Assembly: GCA_030628805.1 (NCBI GenBank)
Contig: DAOVQG010000144.1
Location: forward strand, 1-11,262
Length of the DNA stretch: 11,262 nucleotides
DNA from: JAGMDK01 sp023128695
GTDB taxonomy: Bacteria; Planctomycetota; Phycisphaerae; UBA1845; Fen-1342
Direction: 5' to 3'
Of the stretch, positions 6,613 to 11,262 are shown piece by piece. Both the position numbers and the translations under genes were made by a program. The notes beneath the pieces were generated by a model. The model saw nothing but the letters and a program-made list of their open reading frames with translations. It was not told the origin of the DNA and did not search any database. The stretch's first letter is position 1. Every line of letters starts with the position of its first letter.

Positions 6613-6786
6613 TCACAGCGTCATGGTAGCGACAAGTTGAGAAGGATGTAACAACGATTCGTTATCACGCTGGAGTTCCCGGCGTTCGACTTCCGCACCA
6701 CGTCCTGTCAGCATAATCCTCGCGTTCATCTTCGGGCGGGCGGCATGTCCCGCCAGCCGTTCCGCGTTGTCGCTATCACGTGACCA
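6613..6786 (-). other. Possible tiny ORF or gene remnant upstream of the OLD gene
   Basis: A minus-strand frame of 57 codons runs from just after a TAG (6787-6789) to TGA (6613-6615). It reads DSDNAERLAGHAARPKMNAR in its first third and ends LLHPSQLVATMTL. The first ATG is at 6729, which would give a 38-residue peptide ending 15 bases before the OLD start codon, a spacing typical of an operon. The amino-acid mix looks protein-like (charged, helical), but no family is recognised. It could be a small leader or regulator, or a scrap of a lost gene. Confidence 0.3.
6653..6663. promoter_or_regulatory. Short palindrome upstream of the OLD gene, possible operator
   Basis: AACGA-T-TCGTT is a perfect 5-1-5 palindrome about 56 bases upstream of the OLD start codon, in an AT-richer stretch than its surroundings. 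I could not assign convincing -35 and -10 boxes near it. Short palindromes like this arise by chance, and it lies within the possible tiny ORF. Confidence 0.2.
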
Positions 6787-6892
6787 CTAAAATATCAGAC
6801 TTTGGCAGTTCTACGACAGCGGATACGGTGTCGGCGGCGCCATAATAGATGAACAAGGTGTCGCCGCGGTCGACCACGCCGGTCGGACCATA
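6776..6892 (-). pseudogene. C-terminal remnant of a GH130 glycoside phosphorylase
   Basis: The minus-strand frame ending in TGA at 6776-6778 encodes GPTGVVDRGDTLFIYYGAAD followed by TVSAVVELPKSDILVVT. This closely matches the conserved C-terminal end of GH130 family enzymes (beta-mannoside phosphorylases and hydrolases), where a GxVxDxxxxLFxYYGAADT block precedes the last strand. Only about 38 residues remain of a protein that is normally 300-400 residues. The homology stops at the junction with the 17-base repeat (6897-6913) that also forms the end of nrnA, and a TAG at 6908-6910 closes the frame. The rest of the gene is absent, so it is a truncated relic marking a deletion or insertion boundary. 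Confidence 0.65.
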
Positions 6893-6893
6893 A

Positions 6894-7934
6894 TTAGGGA
6901 CAGTCATCTATTTTAGCCTCCATTTCCAGTCCTGCGACGAACTCCAACGCCGCTGGGAGGACGCGGTTGGTGATCTCCTCCATGGTGCCGCGCTGGCGGG
7001 CGCCGGCGCTGGCGTGGTGGCCGCCGCCGCCGAATTGGCCGGCTAGGTCGAGCACCGAGACGCCGCGCTCGCCGCGGAAATTCATGCGGATCTTGCCCGG
7101 TTCGCCCTCGCTGAAGAGGATGGCGACCAAGATGCCCTCGATCGAGCGCGGTACCTCGACCTGGTCGTCGATGTCGCTGGCCTGGCACCCGGTGAGTTGT
7201 ATTTCCTCGTGTGTTACCGTGCTCCAGGACAGCCGGCCGTCGTCGCTGACGCGTGTGTTGCGATACACCACGCTGAGCAACTCGAACTCGCCCCGGCTGC
7301 GGCTGCGGTGCATGCGCTCGCAGACCTCCGGGATTTGGGCTCCCGCCAACGCCAGTTCGTGGCCGACCCTCAGGCTGTGCGGGTCGGTGTTCGAAAGCGA
7401 GAAGCCCTGCGTGTCGGTGTGAATGCCGGCGTACAGCAGCGTCGCGATCGTCGGCGTGATCTGACACCCCAACTCACGCAGTACGCCGTAGACCAGCTCG
7501 GACGTGCTGCTGGCTTGCGGGACGATCCAGTTCCAGCGGCCGAACTCCGTGTTCGTGGTGTGATGATCGATATTGATGATCGGGATGTTGGTGAGGATGC
7601 CCAGGTGGTCATTGTCGTTGAGCCGCTTTTCCTTGGCGGTGTCGAGCGCGACGATCAGGTCGCAGTCCTGCAAGTCCTCGCAGGCGCAGTGCCGCAGGCC
7701 GGCGTAACGCACCAGGTATTGCAACTGCCGCGAGACCGTGCCCTCCGGCAGCACCAGGTGCGGGTATATGCCCAATTCCGGCAGCGCCAGCCACAGGGCC
7801 CCCATCGACGCCAAGGCATCCGCGTCGGGCGTGACGTGCCCCATCAGCGCGATGCTGTGCGCATCGCGCAGCGCAACACAGATTTCCGCCGGCACGACGG
7901 CGGGGTCGTTCATCGTTGTCGTTTCGGTTTTCAT
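6894..7934 (-). CDS. nrnA: DHH-family phosphoesterase, NrnA-type oligoribonuclease / pAp phosphatase
   Basis: This 346-residue protein has an N-terminal DHH domain and a C-terminal DHHA1 domain. Metal ligands are visible: GHVTPDADA (32-40; H33, D37, D39), D98 in ALDTA, the DHH triad in NIDHHTTN (121-128) and D174 in GIHTDT. The DHHA1 substrate-binding loop is FGGGGHHASAGAR (301-313). NrnA enzymes degrade nano-RNAs from the end and dephosphorylate 3'-phosphoadenosine 5'-phosphate to AMP. The start at 7934 is fixed by an ATGA overlap with the sat stop codon, indicating translational coupling; a second ATG at 7913 is possible. The partner gene supports a role in clearing pAp. The last residues KIDDCP and the stop lie in the 17-base repeat, so the natural C-terminus may have been replaced. 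Confidence 0.92.
   Translation of the reverse strand: MKTETTTMNDPAVVPAEICVALRDAHSIALMGHVTPDADALASMGALWLALPELGIYPHLVLPEGTVSRQLQYLVRYAGLRHCACEDLQDCDLIVALDTAKEKRLNDNDHLGILTNIPIINIDHHTTNTEFGRWNWIVPQASSTSELVYGVLRELGCQITPTIATLLYAGIHTDTQGFSLSNTDPHSLRVGHELALAGAQIPEVCERMHRSRSRGEFELLSVVYRNTRVSDDGRLSWSTVTHEEIQLTGCQASDIDDQVEVPRSIEGILVAILFSEGEPGKIRMNFRGERGVSVLDLAGQFGGGGHHASAGARQRGTMEEITNRVLPAALEFVAGLEMEAKIDDCP
6897..6913 (+). repeat. Copy 2 of the 17-base dispersed repeat
   Basis: GGGACAGTCATCTATTT matches 112-128 with one mismatch in the same orientation. It supplies the end of the nrnA reading frame and abuts the GH130 remnant, so it sits precisely at the junction between the housekeeping genes and the accessory block. 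Confidence 0.5.
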
Positions 7935-9100
7935 TGCTTCGCCCGCATGGACTCGATCAGGATGTCGGCGATCTCCGGCCGGGTGAACTCGGCCGGCGGC
8001 CGCTCGCCTTTGGACAGCATCTCGCGCACCGCGGTGCCGGAGAGGAATACGCGGTCCTCCTTCGCGCTATTGGTGGTCTTGGCCGACGCCATCGCGCCCG
8101 ACTTCTTGCACCAGAAGGTGTGCTCGAATTTCAGCGGGGTGATGCCGACGGCGGCGGGGTCGAGCTCGTCGAAGATCCGCTGGGCATCGTACGTGCCGTA
8201 ATACTTGCCCACGCCGGCGTGGTCACGGCCGACGATGAAGTGCGTACAGCCGTAATTCTTCCGCAGCATGGCGTGCAGGATGGCCTCGCGCGGTCCGGCG
8301 TAACGCATCGCCGCCGGCAGGACCGACAGGAACGTGTGATCGGGGCTGTAGTATTTCTCGATCAGTACGCTATAGCACTTCATCCGCACGTCGGCGGGGA
8401 TGTCGCCCTTCTGCGTCTGCCCGACGAGCGGGTGGATAAGCAACCCGTCGGTCAACTCCAGTGCACACTTGGTGAGGTACTCGTGCGCCCGGTGGATCGG
8501 GTTCCGCGTCTGGAACGCGACCACGGTCTCCCAACCCTTCTCCGCGAACGCGGCCCGCGTCTGTGCCGGCGTCAGCCGCACCTCGGGAAACTGTGGGTCG
8601 TACCGCGGCGCGACGACTTCCACCGGCCCGCCCAGGCACACGTCGCCCTGGGCCATCGTCACCGCCACGCCGGGATGTGCTTCGTCGGTCGTGAGAAAGA
8701 CCTTCTCGGCTTCCATTTTCTTGTCGTGGGGGTATTTCTCCTTGACCGTCAGCACGGCGAGCAGCCGGTCCTGGTCGTCGGTCAACGACACCTGCTGTCC
8801 GATCTCGATCTTCTCGGCGACGGCGGCGGCGGCCGTGCACGTAATCGGCACCGGCCACGGCAAGTCGTTGTCGAGCTTGATCTCGTCGCAGACGCGGTTG
8901 AAATCCGCCGCGCCCATAAAGCCGGTCAAGGGGCTCATGGCTCCGACCGCGAGCAGTTCGAGATCGCATTGTTCACGTTCGCCCAGCTTGATCGTGGGCA
9001 GGTTAGGGGCCGCCTGCCGCAGTGTGGTTCCGCGGGCGTCATCGACCACCAGATTGACGAGTTTTCCGCCATGCGGCGGGATCAGACCATGTTTGCTCAT
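7931..9100 (-). CDS. sat: Sulfate adenylyltransferase (ATP sulfurylase)
   Basis: The enzyme makes adenosine 5'-phosphosulfate and pyrophosphate from ATP and sulfate, the first step of sulfate activation in the cytoplasm. The 389-residue length is typical of the single-chain Sat family. An N-terminal PUA-like domain (about 1-165) precedes the catalytic nucleotidyltransferase domain, with QTRNPIHRAHE (197-207, the HxxH-type ATP loop), GRDHAGVGKYYG (291-302) and LSGTAVREML (353-362). All are intact. No APS-kinase domain is fused. The start at 9100 has GGAG six bases upstream. The TGA stop overlaps the ATG of nrnA, forming a sulfur-related pair. Whether it serves assimilation or dissimilation cannot be told from this window; the pAp-phosphatase partner favours assimilation. 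Confidence 0.97.
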   Translation of the reverse strand: MSKHGLIPPHGGKLVNLVVDDARGTTLRQAAPNLPTIKLGEREQCDLELLAVGAMSPLTGFMGAADFNRVCDEIKLDNDLPWPVPITCTAAAAVAEKIEIGQQVSLTDDQDRLLAVLTVKEKYPHDKKMEAEKVFLTTDEAHPGVAVTMAQGDVCLGGPVEVVAPRYDPQFPEVRLTPAQTRAAFAEKGWETVVAFQTRNPIHRAHEYLTKCALELTDGLLIHPLVGQTQKGDIPADVRMKCYSVLIEKYYSPDHTFLSVLPAAMRYAGPREAILHAMLRKNYGCTHFIVGRDHAGVGKYYGTYDAQRIFDELDPAAVGITPLKFEHTFWCKKSGAMASAKTTNSAKEDRVFLSGTAVREMLSKGERPPAEFTRPEIADILIESMRAKQ

Positions 9101-9189
9101 GCGGTTCTCCGAGTTGTAACATTCGCCACGTCGAATTCATTCGAGCGCGGGATTTCAACGATTTCAATGCGTCTTACAATCCCAATTGA

Positions 9190-9243
9190 AGAGCCGCGGG
9201 CTTCAGCCTGCGCGGCGCCGCGCGGACTAAAGTCCGCGGCTCT
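9190..9243. repeat. 54-base palindromic element in the sat-pyrR gap
   Basis: The ends AGAGCCGCGG (9190-9199) and CCGCGGCTCT (9234-9243) are perfect inverted repeats, and the centre CGCGGCGCCGCG (9211-9222) is a perfect palindrome. The sequence can also fold as two neighbouring hairpins, one around GGCT-TC-AGCC and one with CGGACT-AA-AGTCCG. The twin-hairpin design resembles REP/BIME elements. It lies between two divergent genes. The remainder of the 332-base gap (9101-9432) holds a TATAAT at 9250-9255 without a matching -35 box, and I see no clear PyrR-binding leader. Confidence 0.65.
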
Positions 9244-9432
9244 GTTGGGTATAATCACCATTTTTCAATTGCTTCCGCCGGGCCGTCCCAAGCCTCCCCC
9301 CGCGCCCGCCGAGCACGGCTGGAGACGATCGTAGAATCATTTATTATATCCGATTCGTTCGGCGGCGCGAAATGCTCCCCATGTCCGGCACCCCCTTTTT
9401 TCGAGCCGCGGGTCCCGTTACTCTAGGCCCCC

Positions 9433-9969
9433 ATGACACAACTGCTTGACCAAAAAGAACTGCAAGGGACGCTGGAGAAGCTGGCTCGGGCGATCGCCGG
9501 GGCGGCTCCTGGGGACGTGCCGGTCGCGCTCGTGGGAATCCGCACGCGCGGGGAGACGCTGGCCCGGCGGCTGATGCCGCTTTTGGAAAACGCCGGTCTC
9601 TCACCTGCTCACTACGGCGTGCTCGACGTCACGCTCTATCGCGACGACTTGACGACGATCGGGCCCAACGCCGTGGTGCGCGGGACCGAGATCGACTTCG
9701 ATCTCACCGGCACCTGGCTGGTGCTTGTGGATGACGTGCTCTATACCGGACGGTCGGTCCGCGCCGCGCTTGATGCGCTGATCGATCTGGGCCGCCCTCA
9801 GGCGATTCGGCTGGCGGTGCTGGTTGACCGCGGCCGCCGCGAGCTGCCCATCCAGCCGGACTTCGTGGGCTTCCACACCGACACCGAAGCTCACCACATC
9901 GTACAGGTTAAGCTCAAGGAAGTGGATGGCGAAGACGAGGTCGAGCTTCATGACAGCCCCAGTGACTGA
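9433..9969 (+). CDS. pyrR: PyrR: pyr operon regulator / uracil phosphoribosyltransferase
   Basis: The 178-residue protein matches the PyrR family, which binds UMP and pyr mRNA to attenuate pyrimidine genes and has uracil phosphoribosyltransferase activity. The PRPP-binding motif is VLVDDVLYTGRSVRAALD (97-114). Other family blocks are VGIRTRGETLARRL (34-47), LDVTLYRDDL (64-73) and LVDRGRRELPIQPDFVG (130-146). Length is normal. It directly precedes and overlaps pyrB by 20 bases, the classic pyrRB order. Only a weak AGG precedes the ATG, so the start relies on family similarity (MTQLLDQKEL). No attenuator hairpin of the Bacillus type is obvious upstream; regulation here may differ. Confidence 0.95.
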   Translation: MTQLLDQKELQGTLEKLARAIAGAAPGDVPVALVGIRTRGETLARRLMPLLENAGLSPAHYGVLDVTLYRDDLTTIGPNAVVRGTEIDFDLTGTWLVLVDDVLYTGRSVRAALDALIDLGRPQAIRLAVLVDRGRRELPIQPDFVGFHTDTEAHHIVQVKLKEVDGEDEVELHDSPSD

Positions 9970-10912
9970 CACCCCGGTCTGGACGCGAAAACACCTGTTG
10001 GCCCTGGCGGACTTGAGCCGCGAGGAAATCCTGCACGTGCTCGACACGGCCCAAGGTTTCCAGGAGGTTTCCACCCGTAGCGTGAAGAAAGTCCCCGCGC
10101 TGCGCGGGCGCGTCGTCGTCAACATGTTCTTCGAGGACAGCACGCGGACGCGGATGAGCTTCGAGCTCGCGGCCCAGCGGCTCTCGGCCGACGTGATCGA
10201 CTTTTCCGAGCGGGTCTCGTCCACCAAGAAGGGCGAGACCCTGATCGACACCGCCCGCAACATCGAGGCCATGGGCGTCGATATCATGGTCCTGCGTCAT
10301 CCCGCCGCGGGGGCCGCCTTGCACCTCTCGCAAGCGGTCGACTGCTGTGTGGTCAACGCCGGCGACGGCCAGCACGCCCACCCTACGCAGGCGCTATTGG
10401 ACCTGTTCACGATCCGCGAGCGCAAAGGGCGCATCGACGGGCTCAACGTCGCGATCGTTGGCGACATCGGCCATTCGCGCGTGGCCCGCTCGGACGTGCG
10501 CGGCCTGCAAAAGCTCGGCGCGAACGTCACGCTCGTCGGCCCGCCGACGCTTGTGCCCAAGGCATTCGAGCAAATGGGTACCCGGGTCACGTCAGATTTC
10601 GAAGGCGTGTTGCCCGAGATGGACGTTATCAACATGCTCCGCATTCAGAAGGAACGCATGAGCGCCAGCGGCTTCCCCTCGGTACGGGAATACGTGCGGC
10701 TGTTCGGGATGAATCACGAGCGGCTGGGGCGTTGCAAGCCGGACGTGCTGATCATGCACCCGGGCCCGGTCAATCGCGGGATCGAGCTGGCCGCCGACGT
10801 GGCCGACGGGCCGCATTCGAGCATCCTCCGCCAGGTGACCAACGGCCTGGCGGTGCGGATGGCCGTCTTGTTCCTTTGCCAACAGGCGGCCGCGGGAACA
10901 CCCGTAATGTAG
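9950..10912 (+). CDS. pyrB: Aspartate carbamoyltransferase catalytic subunit
   Basis: PyrB joins carbamoyl phosphate and aspartate to carbamoylaspartate, the committed step of pyrimidine synthesis. The 320-residue protein shows the carbamoyl-phosphate site STRTR (64-68) within FFEDSTRTRMSFE, the STKKGE loop (91-96), RHPAAGAA (116-123), HAHPTQALLD (142-151), the nucleotide-fold start GDIGHSRVARSD (171-182), the NMLRIQKER aspartate site (228-236) and MHPGPVNRG (269-277). All active-site residues are intact. The start at 9950 gives the family N-terminus and lies inside the end of pyrR, so the two are translationally coupled; the ATG-like start at 9824 would add 42 residues that merely shadow pyrR. 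The stop TAG (10910-10912) falls within a palindromic repeat copy, which supplies the final VM residues. No pyrC or pyrI is seen downstream in the window. Confidence 0.97.
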   Translation: MTAPVTDTPVWTRKHLLALADLSREEILHVLDTAQGFQEVSTRSVKKVPALRGRVVVNMFFEDSTRTRMSFELAAQRLSADVIDFSERVSSTKKGETLIDTARNIEAMGVDIMVLRHPAAGAALHLSQAVDCCVVNAGDGQHAHPTQALLDLFTIRERKGRIDGLNVAIVGDIGHSRVARSDVRGLQKLGANVTLVGPPTLVPKAFEQMGTRVTSDFEGVLPEMDVINMLRIQKERMSASGFPSVREYVRLFGMNHERLGRCKPDVLIMHPGPVNRGIELAADVADGPHSSILRQVTNGLAVRMAVLFLCQQAAAGTPVM

Positions 10913-10934
10913 CGCCCGGCCCCCGTGCCGGCCG
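10908..10934 (+). repeat. Third copy of the TGTAGCG palindromic arm
   Basis: This 27-base sequence matches the left arm at 1714-1740 at 24 of 27 positions and contains the pyrB stop codon. A conserved TAA directly precedes it in both places. It is a single arm, without the inverted partner found at 1770-1797. Confidence 0.6.
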
Positions 10935-10941
10935 AGCCGCT

Positions 10942-10965
10942 GGTGCGAGATTCCTATCTCGCACC
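10942..10965. repeat. Hairpin 1 downstream of pyrB
   Basis: GGTGCGAGA-TTCCTA-TCTCGCACC is a perfect 9-bp stem with a six-base loop, 30 bases after the pyrB stop. It shares both stem sequences with hairpin 2 at 11008-11031. No T-tract follows, so it is not a typical terminator. Confidence 0.65.
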
Positions 10966-11007
10966 CCTCCCGCAGAATTCCTATCCTGTACTACTGGCGC
11001 AGGAAGA

Positions 11008-11031
11008 GGTGCGAGAAAGGATTCTCGCACC
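11008..11031. repeat. Hairpin 2 downstream of pyrB
   Basis: GGTGCGAGAA-AGGA-TTCTCGCACC is a perfect 10-bp stem with a four-base loop. With hairpin 1 it forms a spaced pair (42 bases between them), again the twin-hairpin plan seen in the RAYT-associated repeats, though with a different sequence. Confidence 0.65.
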
Positions 11032-11161
11032 AGCGAACGTACCGGGAGGGCGAGACTCCTGCCGAGCCGTGTCCTCTCAACTTCGTGCCCTTCGTAATGC
11101 AAACGTTCGATTTCTTCGCGCGCCGCGAAGATTCTGAGGGTTGCTGCAAAGGTCTTCGGCA

Positions 11162-11216
11162 GTCCGCGGAGCGGACGACGGAATAAAGCCCAGGGCGAAG
11201 CGCAGCGAGCCCTGGG
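11162..11216. repeat. Two further palindromes near the right edge
   Basis: GTCCGC-GGA-GCGGAC (11162-11176) is a 6-bp stem. CCCAGGGC with GCCCTGGG (11189-11196 and 11209-11216) is an 8-bp stem around a 12-base loop rich in GCG. They extend the repeat cluster that fills the last 350 bases. I see no convincing gene in 10913-11262. Confidence 0.5.
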
Positions 11217-11219
11217 TTA

Positions 11220-11240
11220 GAGGATTGAGGATTGAGGATT
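11220..11240 (+). repeat. Three tandem copies of the 7-mer GAGGATT
   Basis: GAGGATT is repeated three times exactly, without interruption, close to the window edge. It looks like a short slippage-type tandem repeat in non-coding DNA; its full length is contained in the window. Confidence 0.7.
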
Positions 11241-11262
11241 ACAGAACCCATATAAGTGCCAG

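Noticed and set aside
7197..8201. Plus-strand open frame of 334 codons antisense to nrnA and the end of sat
   Set aside because: It is a mirror of two genes with complete catalytic motifs on the other strand and shows no recognisable domain.
9250..9255. TATAAT as a promoter -10 box for pyrR
   Set aside because: No -35 box is found at the right spacing (the sequence there is CTAAAG, part of the palindrome), and the box is 177 bases from the start codon.
7916..9334. Plus-strand open frame of 472 codons antisense to sat
   Set aside because: It lies opposite the unmistakable sat gene and has a histidine- and arginine-rich composition typical of the reverse strand of GC-rich genes.

Overview
This looks like an ordinary chromosomal segment of a GC-rich bacterium, most likely a planctomycete or a relative. 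That guess rests on the high-GC housekeeping genes, the many short GC-rich palindromes between genes, and the mix of gene families. No rRNA, tRNA or CRISPR is present, and the taxon is inferred from style only.

Right part (about 6.9-10.9 kb): two metabolic units read divergently from a 332-base gap. To the left runs sat (ATP sulfurylase) followed by an nrnA-type DHH phosphoesterase, joined by an ATGA stop/start overlap. Sat activates sulfate, and NrnA-type enzymes can remove pAp, a by-product of sulfate assimilation, so the pair makes functional sense. To the right runs pyrR-pyrB (UMP-responsive pyr regulator and aspartate carbamoyltransferase), overlapping by 20 bases. No pyrC follows; the last 350 bases are a cluster of palindromic repeats.

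Middle part (about 2.7-6.9 kb): an accessory block on the minus strand. It holds an OLD-family ATPase/TOPRIM nuclease overlapping a short UvrD-like helicase, the layout of a Gabija anti-phage system with an unusually compact helicase. Upstream lie a possible tiny ORF and the C-terminal remnant of a GH130 glycoside phosphorylase. Downstream lie a small zinc-ribbon membrane protein and a RAYT (REP-associated tyrosine transposase). Three direct copies of a two-hairpin repeat with a 32-bp core delimit the RAYT and the zinc-ribbon gene as two adjacent cassettes: repeat A, RAYT, repeat B, zinc-ribbon gene, repeat C. The sampled GC of the defence genes (about 52%) is clearly lower than that of sat (about 70%), which fits acquisition by transfer.

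Left part (about 0.1-2.7 kb): two unrecognised minus-strand genes, a 269-residue membrane protein and a 472-residue protein with a probable winged helix followed by coiled coil. A large near-perfect inverted repeat separates them. The first 260 bases hold only gene fragments and repeat copies.

A recurring theme is that dispersed repeats lie exactly at gene ends. The stop codons of nrnA, pyrB and the RAYT gene all fall inside repeat copies.
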